A stretch of DNA of 64,000 nucleotides from Planctomycetota bacterium (GCA_021831565.1 JAKBMM010000010.1:1-64000), one strand, 5' to 3'. Counted from the first letter of the stretch, positions 25,880-35,037 are shown. Numbers and translations are program-made. Notes: generated by a model from the letters alone, not told the origin.

Positions 25880-27043
25880 ATGTCCCAGCCGCGGCACAAT
25901 GAAAGTACCGTTGCCCGGCTGGCGGCGCATGTCGGGGGGCGGGTGATCGGCGACGGCAATCGAAGGATTGTACGATGCAACGGCCTGGTTTCGGCGGGGC
26001 CGGAGGATATTAGTTTTCTTGCCAACGCCAGATACGCCAGGCATCTGGCCACGACCGGCGCCGGTTGCGTGGTGCTGGGAAGAGATATGGATCCGGCCCA
26101 AATCGAACGCGGGAATCGCTCGCCTCTGACGGTCATTCAGACCGACGATCCCTATTATGGGTTTCGGCAGATTGTGGTGTTGCTGCATGGATTCCGGCCG
26201 CATCCGGCAGTGGGCGTTTCACCTCTGGCGGCGATCGCGCCGTCGGCGAAACTTGGCGCGGATGTACAGATTCATCCGTTCGTGAGCATCGGTGAAAATG
26301 TTCTGATCGGCGACCGCTGCATACTTTATCCGCACGTGACAGTTATGGACGGATGTATAATTGGCGATGACTGTATTTTATATCCCGCGGTAACGCTCTA
26401 CGACCAGTGCGTGCTGGGTATGCGGGTTGTCTTGCATGCCGGAACCGTGGTGGGGGGCGACGGTTACGGTTTTGCCACGCATCAGGGAGTGCATCACAAG
26501 ATTCCCCAGATCGGCAACGTGGTGTTGGAGGATGACGTGGAAATCGGCGCCAACACGGTGCTCGAGCGGGCGGCGATGGAAAGCACCATCATTGGCCGGG
26601 GAACCAAATTGGGCAACTCGGTGGTGATCGGGCACAACTGCCGGATCGGCGAACATAATCTGCTGGTAAGTCAGGTGGGAATCGCCGGCAGCACCACCAC
26701 CGGCCGCCACGTGGTGATGGCGGGCCAGGTGGGCGTGGCGGGACATTTGAATATCGGCGATATGGTTCGGGTGGCGGCGCAATCGGGCGTTATAGCGGAC
26801 GTGCCGGCGGGGCGGGACATCGGCGGCAGCCCGTCCCTGGAGATGAGGCAGGCGCGCAAGGTTTATCTGCAGTTCGTGCAGTTGCCGGAACTGGCCAAGC
26901 GGGTTCAACAACTCGAAGACGCCCTGAAAAAGCTCCAGGCGGAAAGAGAAGACGGTCCCGCCGACGCGGACGGCAAGCCGGACGCGGGGCACGGGACAGA
27001 TCCCGAAAAATCAGGACAAATTCCCGGCGGCGCCGGTTCTTAG
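25880..27043 (+). CDS. lpxD: UDP-3-O-acylglucosamine N-acyltransferase, paralogue 1
   Basis: Hexapeptide-repeat acyltransferase that adds the N-linked acyl chain in lipid A synthesis. The N-terminal domain contains CNGLVSAGPEDISFLANARY. The left-handed beta-helix follows (IHPFVSIGENVLIGDRCILY and onward), with the catalytic His in VVIGHNCRIGEHN and GVAGHLNIGD later. A C-terminal helix (LPELAKRVQQLEDALKKLQA) fits the trimer-capping helix, followed by a charged Gly/Asp-rich tail. It begins 3 bases after the thrC stop. A second lpxD lies at 49936 in the lipid A operon, so this copy is probably specialised. Confidence 0.9.
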   Translation: MSQPRHNESTVARLAAHVGGRVIGDGNRRIVRCNGLVSAGPEDISFLANARYARHLATTGAGCVVLGRDMDPAQIERGNRSPLTVIQTDDPYYGFRQIVVLLHGFRPHPAVGVSPLAAIAPSAKLGADVQIHPFVSIGENVLIGDRCILYPHVTVMDGCIIGDDCILYPAVTLYDQCVLGMRVVLHAGTVVGGDGYGFATHQGVHHKIPQIGNVVLEDDVEIGANTVLERAAMESTIIGRGTKLGNSVVIGHNCRIGEHNLLVSQVGIAGSTTTGRHVVMAGQVGVAGHLNIGDMVRVAAQSGVIADVPAGRDIGGSPSLEMRQARKVYLQFVQLPELAKRVQQLEDALKKLQAEREDGPADADGKPDAGHGTDPEKSGQIPGGAGS

Positions 27044-27077
27044 CCGGCACAGTTTGTGTGCTCCGCATCGAGTCCGA

Positions 27078-28184
27078 ATGAACGGAAAATATGGCATGGT
27101 ATGGGTTCGAGACAATATTGCCGCGATGAAAGGTTACGTGCCCGGCGAACAACCTTCGGATGCCGGCGTCATCAAGCTCAATACGAACGAAAATCCATAT
27201 CCGCCTTCGCCGCGGGTGATGGAGGCGATCCGGGCGGTTACGCCGGATCGGTTGCGGCGTTATCCGGATCCGGATGCGAATGTGTTTCGGCACGCGGCGG
27301 CAAAAGTGCACGGTATTGCCCCGGAAATGATCATGGCCACCAATGGCGGCGATGAGCTGCTGGCGCTGCTGTTTCGCGCCTGTATCGGTGAAGGCGACCG
27401 GGTGGCCTTTCTGGATCCGGCTTATTCGCTTTACCCGGTGCTCGGCGCGATGCAGGCGGCGCGGCCGGTGGTTCTGCCGTATGAAATCAACGGTGGCGAT
27501 TGGCGCCTGCCGGAGGACATTTTCAAACTCAACGCCAAACTGCTGTTGATCGTGAACCCCAATGCACCGTCGGGAACGCTCATTGATCGGGACATGCTCG
27601 CCCGCGTCATCGGCGGTTTTCCCGGCGCGGTACTGATTGATGAAGCCTATGTCGATTTCGCACCGACCAGCGCGCTGGAACTGGTCGGGCAATTTGCGAA
27701 CCTGATCCTGCTGCGTTCCCTGTCCAAAGGTTATTCTTTGGCGGGGATGCGTTTCGGTTATGGCATTGCCCGGGAAAGTTTCCTGCGCGAGTTGCATAAA
27801 GTGCGCGACAGCTACCCTTGCGACGCGGTGGCGATTGCGGCGGCAAGTGCGGCCATCGAAGACCAGATTTATGCCCGGGGTACATGGGAGAAGGTGCTCC
27901 AGGAACGCCGGCGCGTGACGGAGCGACTTCGAAATATGGGCTTCGTGGTCCCCCAGAGCCACGGCAATTTTGTGCTGGCGCAAACGCCGGCGGGAATCGA
28001 CGCCGAGCGGTTGTACCTGCGGCTCAAGGATGGAAATATCCTGGTGCGATATTTCCCCCGGCCGCGGTTGGCGGATAAACTCCGCATCACCATTGGTACG
28101 CCTGTGCAGAACGAGGCGCTGCTGGAGGCGATCGGGAAACTGGTGGAGGAAATGCTCATCCACCCGCGTAAAGATTCCGCCTGA
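27078..28184 (+). CDS. hisC: Histidinol-phosphate aminotransferase
   Basis: PLP aminotransferase of histidine synthesis. Key segments: VIKLNTNENPYPPSP near the N-terminus, RRYPDPDANVFRHA, ATNGGDELLALLF, LLIVNPNAPSGTL, VLIDEAYVDFA and the PLP lysine in LLRSLSKGYSLAGMRFGYGI. Length of 368 residues is normal. Start chosen at ATG 27078; TTG 27054 and ATG 27096 are also in frame. It is followed after 75 bases by hisB, so the two probably form a split his unit with the other his genes elsewhere. Confidence 0.94.
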   Translation: MNGKYGMVWVRDNIAAMKGYVPGEQPSDAGVIKLNTNENPYPPSPRVMEAIRAVTPDRLRRYPDPDANVFRHAAAKVHGIAPEMIMATNGGDELLALLFRACIGEGDRVAFLDPAYSLYPVLGAMQAARPVVLPYEINGGDWRLPEDIFKLNAKLLLIVNPNAPSGTLIDRDMLARVIGGFPGAVLIDEAYVDFAPTSALELVGQFANLILLRSLSKGYSLAGMRFGYGIARESFLRELHKVRDSYPCDAVAIAAASAAIEDQIYARGTWEKVLQERRRVTERLRNMGFVVPQSHGNFVLAQTPAGIDAERLYLRLKDGNILVRYFPRPRLADKLRITIGTPVQNEALLEAIGKLVEEMLIHPRKDSA

Positions 28185-28258
28185 TGTTGCTATTGACGCG
28201 CCGCGCTCTTCCGTCCGTGTCCAAACAGGAGCGCCCGCACCGCTATGGAGAATGATTG

Positions 28259-28867
28259 ATGAATACGCCATCCGCGGGCAAGCCGCGCCAAACCATGCTG
28301 CAGCGAAAAACGCGCGAAACGGACATCACCCTCTCCTTGAATCTGGATGGGACGGGACAAGCCCAGGCCGACACGGGCGTCGGTTTTTTCGATCACATGC
28401 TGGATCACCTGGCTCGCCACGGCCTTTTTGACGTGAATGTGCGGGCCAAAGGCGATCTGCACGTCGACTCCCACCATACGGTGGAGGATGTGGCGCTGAC
28501 GCTCGGGGCGGCCATTCGTCAGGCAATAGGCGAAAAACGCGGTATTTCCCGTTACGGCTGGGCCGCCGTGCCGATGGAAGATGCGCTGGCCAATGTGGCT
28601 CTGGACCTTTCCGGCCGGCCGGCATTCGTATTCAACGTGCGTTTTCCCACCCCGAAAATCGGCGAGTTTGACGTGGAACTGGTGGGCGAAGCGCTGCGGT
28701 CGCTGGCCAACGGCGCCGGTATGAACCTGCATGTAAACGTGCCTTACGGAACCAACAGCCATCATATCGCCGAAGCGATTTTCAAGGCTCTGGCCAAGGC
28801 TCTGCGGCAGGCGGTGACGCTGGACCCGCGCTGTGTCGAGATTCCCAGCACCAAGGGAGTGCTCTGA
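28259..28867 (+). CDS. hisB: Imidazoleglycerol-phosphate dehydratase
   Basis: Mn-dependent dehydratase of histidine synthesis, monofunctional form of about 202 residues. Seen are RKTRETDITLSLNLDGTG, TGVGFFDHMLDHLARHG with metal-binding His and Asp, DSHHTVEDVALTLG, and in the second half HVNVPYGTNSHHIAEAIFKA. Both His-rich metal-binding motifs are intact. GGAG lies 9 bases before the ATG. No phosphatase domain is present, as in most bacteria outside the enterics. Confidence 0.96.
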   Translation: MNTPSAGKPRQTMLQRKTRETDITLSLNLDGTGQAQADTGVGFFDHMLDHLARHGLFDVNVRAKGDLHVDSHHTVEDVALTLGAAIRQAIGEKRGISRYGWAAVPMEDALANVALDLSGRPAFVFNVRFPTPKIGEFDVELVGEALRSLANGAGMNLHVNVPYGTNSHHIAEAIFKALAKALRQAVTLDPRCVEIPSTKGVL

Positions 28868-28949
28868 CGGTCCGTTCTTTCCTTGGTCCGCCGGTGGGCA
28901 GGCGAAACTATAGTTGCGCCTGCGGATCACGCGGCGAAGCAATTACACA

Positions 28950-28978
28950 TTGTACCAGAACTTGCCAGGCGCTATCAT
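28950..28978 (+). promoter_or_regulatory. Probable promoter of purC
   Basis: TTGTAC (28950-28955) and TATCAT (28973-28978) are separated by 17 bases and lie just upstream of purC. Each hexamer differs from the consensus at one or two positions. Confidence 0.5.
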
Positions 28979-28997
28979 ACCGCCGTGAACAGGGCGT

Positions 28998-29918
28998 ATG
29001 AATAAAAGAGATGACATGAACGTACTGCTGGAATCCCACATACCCGGTCTGCCGGTGCGCCGCGGAAAAGTCCGCGATGTCTATGACCTGGGCGAAACGC
29101 TCTTGATTGTCGCCAGCGATCGCATCAGCGCGTTTGACGTGATTCTTCCGACTCCCATCCCTGACAAAGGCGCCATTCTCACGGCCCTAAGCAACCATTG
29201 GTTCAACTATTTTGACCGCCAGATTCGCCACCATCTGCTGGCGAGCCGGATCGACGAATTTCCGCCGGAACTCCGGGATTTTTCCGAACAGCTTGTGGGT
29301 CGGGCCGTACTGGTTCGAAAAACGCAAGTACTTCCGGTGGAGTGTGTCGTTCGCGGCTATCTGGCGGGAGGGGGATGGAAAGAGTATAAAAAAACAGGAG
29401 CGGTCAGCGGCGTTCACCTTCCGGCGGGGCTGCAACTTTCCGAAAAGTTGCCCCACCCGATTTTCACTCCCACCACCAAGGCCCAGGTGGGGCATGATCA
29501 GAGTATCACCTTCGAGCGGGCCGGCGCTATGGTGGGCGAAGATCGGATTCGCACGGTGCGCGACCGGTCGCTGGAACTCTACGCGAAGGCGGCCACGGCG
29601 GCATGGGAGCGGGGCATCATCATCGCCGATACCAAGTTTGAATGGGGCGTGCCCAAAGGCTCGGATGAGCCGATCCTGGTGGATGAAGTGCTCACCCCGG
29701 ACAGCTCGCGTTTCTGGCCCCGGGATCAATACCAGGTGGGCCGGGAGCAGCCCAGCTTCGACAAGCAATACGTTCGCGACTATCTGGAAACGTTCAACTG
29801 GAACAAGCAGCCGCCGGGACCGGAATTACCGCCGGCGATTGTGGAAAATACCCGTCGTCGATACGTGGAGGCATACCAGCGGATAACGGGAAAGGCGTTT
29901 GCAACAGTTTCCATATAA
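28998..29918 (+). CDS. purC: Phosphoribosylaminoimidazole-succinocarboxamide synthase
   Basis: SAICAR synthase of purine synthesis, joining CAIR and aspartate with ATP. The N-terminus has PVRRGKVRDVYDLGETLLIV and SDRISAFDVILPTPIPDKG. Central motifs are VECVVRGYLAGGGWKEYKK and LPHPIFTPTTKAQVGHD. The C-terminal IADTKFEWGV and VDEVLTPDSSRFWP carry the active-site acidic residues. At 306 residues it is the longer, yeast-like form. ATG 29016 is an alternative start with a similar ribosome site. Confidence 0.96.
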   Translation: MNKRDDMNVLLESHIPGLPVRRGKVRDVYDLGETLLIVASDRISAFDVILPTPIPDKGAILTALSNHWFNYFDRQIRHHLLASRIDEFPPELRDFSEQLVGRAVLVRKTQVLPVECVVRGYLAGGGWKEYKKTGAVSGVHLPAGLQLSEKLPHPIFTPTTKAQVGHDQSITFERAGAMVGEDRIRTVRDRSLELYAKAATAAWERGIIIADTKFEWGVPKGSDEPILVDEVLTPDSSRFWPRDQYQVGREQPSFDKQYVRDYLETFNWNKQPPGPELPPAIVENTRRRYVEAYQRITGKAFATVSI

Positions 29919-29964
29919 TTGCAAGGCGTGCGTTCGGGAACAACCACCCTGCCGGGAAAGAAAG

Positions 29965-30612
29965 TCATTTTGAGTTGCTGCGGGGCCGCCTGAAAAAAGG
30001 CGCGGCCGTTGCAATCACACCGATAGCGGCGTATAGACTCAGTGGTTCGAGCGCCGGTGTCAGGCGGCCATGCGCTGCCTGAAGAATATCCCACCAGGGA
30101 ATCAGGTCCCTCCAGGCAACAGAACCTGGCCCAGGCAGCATATCCGCCCGCAGATATGCAACTAACGGAAGAAAAAGAAACAAAAATACCGAAAGACTGA
30201 CGAGAATGGCTTGCACCGCATCAGTCCCGCGGTTGATCCATACGGCCAATCCCAGTGCAAAGAGGGCGAAGCACAACTGGCAATAGATGGTGGAGAGAAT
30301 GGCAGGCCACGGCGTCAGAGAAAGCCACGCCGCCAGAACCAGGGGGGCAGTCGCGCCCAGCGCAGCGGCCAGAGCGGATGTGGCCAGTGAAGCCAGCCGG
30401 ACGCCGGTAAATCGGCGTCGCGCCATAATAGCCGGCCAGGCAAGAAACCAGAAAAAGCCCAAGCCGACATTGGTGTAAGGCCAAGCCAGCATCCACCAGG
30501 CCGAACTGAGCGGTTGGGCTGTCCACTGCCAGCCCATCGCCGCGGCGGAAAGTCCGGCGGCGGTCAAGGCGGCGGCCAGTGCGGCGGGCCAGAGAGGATT
30601 CGTGGATATCAT
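29965..30612 (-). CDS. Multi-spanning membrane protein of unknown function
   Basis: About 215 residues with five or six hydrophobic segments: LWPAALAAALTAAGLSAAAM, VGLGFFWFLAWPAIM, LASLATSALAAALGATAPLV, CQLCFALFALGLAVWI, AILVSLSVFLFLFLPLVAYL and LYAAIGVIATAAPFF. It resembles the membrane subunits of ABC-type permeases in hydropathy only; no motif can be named. The ATG at 30612 is chosen because the first membrane span follows it. It lies downstream of the mur/fts cluster on the same strand but is separated by an inverted repeat. Confidence 0.6.
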   Translation of the reverse strand: MISTNPLWPAALAAALTAAGLSAAAMGWQWTAQPLSSAWWMLAWPYTNVGLGFFWFLAWPAIMARRRFTGVRLASLATSALAAALGATAPLVLAAWLSLTPWPAILSTIYCQLCFALFALGLAVWINRGTDAVQAILVSLSVFLFLFLPLVAYLRADMLPGPGSVAWRDLIPWWDILQAAHGRLTPALEPLSLYAAIGVIATAAPFFRRPRSNSK

Positions 30613-30630
30613 CTCACACACTCTCAGGTA

Positions 30631-30695
30631 AGAGCCTATCCGAATAACTAATGGCTGGCCCATCGAGGAGTCATTAAGTTCTCCGGATCGGCTCT
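30631..30695. repeat. Imperfect inverted repeat downstream of ftsQ
   Basis: AGAGCCTATCCGAATAACT (30631-30649) and AGTTCTCCGGATCGGCTCT (30677-30695) are inverted copies with three mismatches. The outer sequence AGAGCC-nn-TCCG recurs in the perfect palindrome at 46469-46490. It may act as a terminator-like hairpin after the mur/fts operon or be the two ends of a deleted mobile element. Confidence 0.45.
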
Positions 30696-30707
30696 AGGCT
30701 GCGGCGT

Positions 30708-31673
30708 TCATGGAAAAACAGGAGTCTTCGGACCGACGGCCGCCACCGGTGGCGTGGCGGAGCGGGGAACCAATACCTGATCGTCACGGATGTCCACATA
30801 GGCCCGGCCCGCGTCCACACGATGATACACTCGATAAATTGCGGCTAGAGAAGCGATCTTGCGCCTGGCTGGCACTTCATAGAAGCCTTCTTCACCGGGC
30901 GGCAACCCCCAGATTATTTTTGTCCCAAACGTGGTCCGAAGTGAGATCCAAGGCGCCGTTTTGTCGATGCGACCATTGAGATTGCGCACATCAACCGCAT
31001 GAATCTGTCCGGCAAATGGTTGGGGATGGATCAAACGGATGATCTGCAAGGCGATTCGCACGCCGGAAGAATGAAAATGTCTCCCCGCCGCCGGCGCCTT
31101 GGTCGCGGCTACGCCGACAATTTGGGTCAGCCAGCGTAAACTGGCAACATCGCCGGGGGCGTAGCGCCCGGGGAGGCGTACACCGCCGGCGCTCACGAGA
31201 TAATACGCACCGGAAAGTTTGATCAGGGCGATGGGGGCGCGGTACTCGGCGGCTATTTCGATGATCTGCTGATGCGGCAGCCAGACACGGCGGACAAAAC
31301 GCACGCGCTTGATCCAGGCATTCATACCCTGCGATTGATGCGTCGTATAATAGTGGGCGAGGCGGACGAGGATTTTACCGTCGAGTGGATTGCGAAGCGC
31401 GGCGGCGTAACGCGGATGTTTTTTATTAAAGCAAGCGTAGTCAACGGCCGCGCGGGCCAGCCGGTTAAGAATAACCCGGGACAACCATGGCGGCGTATGA
31501 ACCAGCACGAGGCTCTTGAGCGGGCGCTGGGCCCCCGCGTTCTCTATCGATCCGGCATAGCTTCGCAGACGGCTCAAAGCCTCTACGAAGATCGCCAGCA
31601 CGACTAGAACAACGCAAGCGCCCAGCAACCCTCGTACCCACGGAATGTGCCAGGGACGGTGGTAAGATTGCAT
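30708..31673 (-). CDS. ftsQ: FtsQ-like divisome protein
   Basis: About 321 residues with a short cytoplasmic start, one membrane span (LLGACVVLVVLAIFVEAL) and a periplasmic domain. A POTRA-like segment is followed by a second domain with IKRVRFVRRVWLPHQQIIEI, EYRAPIALIKLSGAYYLVSA and LPGRY, matching the beta-strand pattern of FtsQ/DivIB where the divisome scaffold binds FtsB and FtsL. FtsQ sequences diverge strongly. The call is supported mainly by membrane topology and position after ddl. The start at 31673 has GGAG upstream and lies inside the end of ddl. Confidence 0.75.
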   Translation of the reverse strand: MQSYHRPWHIPWVRGLLGACVVLVVLAIFVEALSRLRSYAGSIENAGAQRPLKSLVLVHTPPWLSRVILNRLARAAVDYACFNKKHPRYAAALRNPLDGKILVRLAHYYTTHQSQGMNAWIKRVRFVRRVWLPHQQIIEIAAEYRAPIALIKLSGAYYLVSAGGVRLPGRYAPGDVASLRWLTQIVGVAATKAPAAGRHFHSSGVRIALQIIRLIHPQPFAGQIHAVDVRNLNGRIDKTAPWISLRTTFGTKIIWGLPPGEEGFYEVPARRKIASLAAIYRVYHRVDAGRAYVDIRDDQVLVPRSATPPVAAVGPKTPVFP

Positions 31674-31701
31674 CAACTCTCCAGCAAAGGTCGGGCGGGG
31701 G

Positions 31702-32652
31702 TTACACGCGCCCTGGCGCGACGGCATCACGAACAGCCATACGCGCCAGACGGTCGCAAAGCGAATCAAAATCGACGCCGGCTTGGGCGGCGGCCTTGGG
31801 AACCAGCGAATGCCCTGTGAAACCGGGCATTGTGTTGATCTCCAACACCCAAGGCGAAAGTGTTTGAGCGTCCACCATCACATCCACCCGCGCCAGATGG
31901 CGGGCGTCGACGCAATGATACGTCCGCAGCGCCACAGTGGAAATCTCCTGCCGCACCGGCGGCGGCAGATTGATATCAAAAAGATACTCGGTATCGTCAC
32001 GTGAATATTTGGCTTCGTAATCGTAAAAATTCGTCTTGGGGCGGATTTGAATCAGTGGCAGCGCTTGGCCGTCAAGAATGCCGACCGTCAATTCCGATCC
32101 TTGGACGTACCGCTCCACCAGCATGACTTCGTAAGCGGCAAAACAACCCTCCAGATGGGCACGGGCCTCGACTGGATCGCGGCATATCCGACAGGCAACG
32201 CTGCTGCCTTCGGCCGCCGGCTTGATGATGCAGGGAAAACCGATGCCCGCGTGCGGAGTCCAATGCGGAGAAAACTGATCCGCCGAAACGACCTGCCAGT
32301 CCGGCGTGCGAATGCCGTGATCGATCATGGCGATTTTCGCCGCCGGTTTATCCATGGCCAGACGCGAAGCGGCTGGTCCGGAACCGACATAGGGAAGATT
32401 CCGGCTTTCAATCATTTCCTGTAACGCGCCGTCCTCGCCGAACACTCCGTGGAGCGCGGGAAATACCAGGTCGCAGGGGCGCAGATCGAGCGCGGAGGCA
32501 TCCGTCGGGCTGATGTCCATCAGCCGCACGTGGTGTCCGCATCGCCGGAGGCCGGCGGCGATCTGGTTTCCGCTGAGCATCGAAACATCACGCTCGGCGG
32601 ATATGCCGCCGGCCAGGACGGTAATGTGCAGAGGCTGTTTGGAGTTATCCAT
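31702..32652 (-). CDS. ddl: D-alanine--D-alanine ligase
   Basis: ATP-grasp enzyme making D-Ala-D-Ala for peptidoglycan. Landmarks: ITVLAGGISAERDVSMLSG at the N-terminus, LVFPALHGVFGEDGALQEM, PCIIKPAAEGSSVACRICRD, EVMLVERYVQGSELTVGILD and LEINTMPGFTGHSLVPKAA. The length of about 316 residues is normal. ATG 32652 is preceded by GGGAG and is favoured over the GTG at 32730, which overlaps the murB stop. Part of the ftsW-murG-murC-murB-ddl-ftsQ operon. Confidence 0.95.
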   Translation of the reverse strand: MDNSKQPLHITVLAGGISAERDVSMLSGNQIAAGLRRCGHHVRLMDISPTDASALDLRPCDLVFPALHGVFGEDGALQEMIESRNLPYVGSGPAASRLAMDKPAAKIAMIDHGIRTPDWQVVSADQFSPHWTPHAGIGFPCIIKPAAEGSSVACRICRDPVEARAHLEGCFAAYEVMLVERYVQGSELTVGILDGQALPLIQIRPKTNFYDYEAKYSRDDTEYLFDINLPPPVRQEISTVALRTYHCVDARHLARVDVMVDAQTLSPWVLEINTMPGFTGHSLVPKAAAQAGVDFDSLCDRLARMAVRDAVAPGRV

Positions 32653-32726
32653 CAGAGACTCCCGTGCGTTGGAATAGCTATCGGGATTGCCACGCCGGTC
32701 GGCTATCCCGGCGACGCGGAGTATAT

Positions 32727-33605
32727 TCACCAGATAATCACTTCCGTTTCCAGCAGCACATGGGTCTGCTCCCGAACGCGACGGCGAATCAGGTCAATCA
32801 GCGCCAGAACGTCCGCGGCGGTGGCGCCGGGCCGGGCCACGATGAAATTCGCGTGCCGGGTCGAAACCTGGGCTCGTCCCACGCTTACCCCTTTCAAACC
32901 CGCCTGATCAATCAGCGCTCCGGCGGAAAAGCCGTTGGTGTTGCGGAAAATACAGCCGGCGCTGTTTTCGGCAAGGGGTTGGGTGTTGCGTTTATACATC
33001 CAGATTTCCTTCACGCGGGAAACCAGTCGCTGGGGATCGTCGGGGACCAGCTCGAAAGTGGCCTGGATGATGAACTTGGCGTTGATGTTGCTCCGCCGGT
33101 ATTCAAAAACCAGATCGTCACGGGCGATCGTATATATTCGCCCATGGGTATCCATGACGCGCGCCGCAAGCACGTGAGAACCAATATTGCCGAAAACGCC
33201 TCCGGCGTTCATGCGGATTTCTCCGCCGACGGTTCCGGGAATGCCGGCCAGACACTCCAATCCTCCCAACCCCGCCTTGGCGCATTGCAAAACCAGCCGG
33301 GGAACATCGGCCCCGGCCCCGGCGCAAACGTGTCGGTCGGAAATATATACGTCTCTAAATTCCGCTTCGTGAAGACTGATGACCGCACCGTCCACGCCCT
33401 GGTCGCGGATCAGCAGATTGGCCCCGGCGCCCAGCACATACATCGGGATGTTGTTGTCGCGCAGCCGGCATACGACGGCGGCGAGTTCGTCGGCGGTGCG
33501 CGGCGTGACGAAATACTTCGCCGGCCCGCCCAGGCCAAACCACGTGCGGGACGCCAGGGGGGCATCAGTCTTGACGATAGTCTCAAAATCCGCGTACCAA
33601 ACCAT
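32727..33605 (-). CDS. murB: UDP-N-acetylenolpyruvoylglucosamine reductase
   Basis: FAD enzyme reducing enolpyruvyl-UDP-GlcNAc to UDP-MurNAc. N-terminal FAD-binding motif TWFGLGGPAKYFVTPRTADE, MYVLGAGANLLIRDQGVDGA, and GLECLAGIPGTVGGEIRMNA. The segment NSAGCIFRNTNGFSAGALID shows a Cys where E. coli MurB has the proton-donating Ser; several type II MurB enzymes also have Cys there. It overlaps the end of murC by 23 bases, showing tight coupling. Confidence 0.95.
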   Translation of the reverse strand: MVWYADFETIVKTDAPLASRTWFGLGGPAKYFVTPRTADELAAVVCRLRDNNIPMYVLGAGANLLIRDQGVDGAVISLHEAEFRDVYISDRHVCAGAGADVPRLVLQCAKAGLGGLECLAGIPGTVGGEIRMNAGGVFGNIGSHVLAARVMDTHGRIYTIARDDLVFEYRRSNINAKFIIQATFELVPDDPQRLVSRVKEIWMYKRNTQPLAENSAGCIFRNTNGFSAGALIDQAGLKGVSVGRAQVSTRHANFIVARPGATAADVLALIDLIRRRVREQTHVLLETEVIIW

Positions 33606-35037
33606 CCGTCACTTCCCATACCGGCCCGGCGCCCATGGACACCACCAGATCGCCCGGCCGGATGCTACCAGCCAGATAAGTCACAATGTCCTCAAAAGAG
33701 GCTATATGCAAAGCCTCGCGTCCGTTTTCCCGCAGTCGCGCCACCAGAGTCTGGGCCGTGACCGCCGCCCGGTCCGCCTCGGTATCACGGACGAAAAAGA
33801 TATCCGGCACGATGATTAGATCGGCCTGATTGAAACTACGGGCGAAATCCGCCAGCAGCAAGCGTGTCCGGCTGTGCTGATGTGGTTGAAATACGCAGAT
33901 GAGCCTTTGGGGTTGATAGTGTTCCCGCAAGGCCAGTAAGGTGGCGCGAATTTCCGTTGGGTGGTGGGCGTAGTCGTCCACCACGGTGACCTGCCGGAAG
34001 CAACCCAGCCATTGGCTGCGGCGGTTCACTCCCGCAAACTCGCGCACCGCACGGGCGATGGAATCCCAGGTAACGCCGCAGCGAGTCGCAATAGCCGCGG
34101 CCACGAGGGCATTGCCCACGTTGTGCCGTCCCGGGATGTTCAGCACGAGATGCCCGACGGGTTGGCGCCGATACGCAACCGCAAATCGTATGTGACCATC
34201 TTGCTGAACAATATCGGTGGCGGTCCAGTCGGCCTGAACCTCCAAGCCGTAGGTTTCAACCGACGCCGCCGTCTGCGCGGCGGCGCGGCGGCAAGATGAG
34301 TCCGCCACGGGAATGATTAATAGACCACCGGGGTTCACCTGCGATACGAATTTTCCAAATGCGGCGGTGATTTCATGGATGTCGCGATAATAATCCAGAT
34401 GGTCTTCCTCGATATTCAGAACGGCGGCTATATGGGGAAACAAATTGTCAAAGCTGCGGTCATATTCGCATGCTTCCACCACAAAATGACTTCCTTTGCC
34501 GCCATGGGACGACCCCGCAAGCTGCGGGCTGGGGGCGCCCACAACAAAGGAAGGGTCCAGGCCGGCGGCGGTCAGAACGTAGGCCGTCATCGCGGTTGTG
34601 GTCGATTTACCGTGCGTGCCGGCGATGGCGATGCCGTTTTTTAGATTCATCACCTGGCCGAGCAATTGGGCGTATTTAAGAATGGTCAGACCGCGCCGGC
34701 GGGCTTCGGCCAGGGCGGGATGTTCATCCCTGACGGCGGCGGAATAAACCACCATTTGCGTATCGGCCAACAGGTCGGAGCCGCCGTTTTCCAACTGCAC
34801 CAGCGCGCCAAGCCGCCGCAGTTTCTCCAGCGTCTGCGATTCCACGAGATCCGTTCCGGTCACCATGGCGCCGGCTTGGCTGAGCATGTGTGCCAGTCCG
34901 CACATACCGCTGCCGCCGATACCGACAAAATGGATGTGCCGGCCGGCGAAGGCTTCCGCCAGTGAATTGGCCGGAGGGTTCGACTGGTTGTCGTCACCCG
35001 CTTTAAGTTGGGCCATTGTTGTTGCTGGCAACGTCAT
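33583..35037 (-). CDS. murC: UDP-N-acetylmuramate--L-alanine ligase
   Basis: Adds the first amino acid of the peptidoglycan stem. The N-terminal domain has HIHFVGIGGSGMCGLAHML and GTDLVESQTLEKLRRLGA. The central domain carries the ATP loop GIAIAGTHGKSTTTAMTAYV and LNIEEDHLDYY. The C-terminal domain contains VNRRSQWLG and DDYAHHPTEIRATLLAL. The ATG at 35037 has a strong AAGGAGG site. Length of 484 residues is normal. The start overlaps nothing, but murG ends inside the upstream-open frame at 35060. Confidence 0.96.
   Translation of the reverse strand: MTLPATTMAQLKAGDDNQSNPPANSLAEAFAGRHIHFVGIGGSGMCGLAHMLSQAGAMVTGTDLVESQTLEKLRRLGALVQLENGGSDLLADTQMVVYSAAVRDEHPALAEARRRGLTILKYAQLLGQVMNLKNGIAIAGTHGKSTTTAMTAYVLTAAGLDPSFVVGAPSPQLAGSSHGGKGSHFVVEACEYDRSFDNLFPHIAAVLNIEEDHLDYYRDIHEITAAFGKFVSQVNPGGLLIIPVADSSCRRAAAQTAASVETYGLEVQADWTATDIVQQDGHIRFAVAYRRQPVGHLVLNIPGRHNVGNALVAAAIATRCGVTWDSIARAVREFAGVNRRSQWLGCFRQVTVVDDYAHHPTEIRATLLALREHYQPQRLICVFQPHQHSRTRLLLADFARSFNQADLIIVPDIFFVRDTEADRAAVTAQTLVARLRENGREALHIASFEDIVTYLAGSIRPGDLVVSMGAGPVWEVTDGLVRGF

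Noticed and set aside
26790-28271. Minus-strand open frame of 493 codons
   Set aside because: Antisense to hisC with the lpxD end; hisC has all active-site motifs and the minus frame has none.
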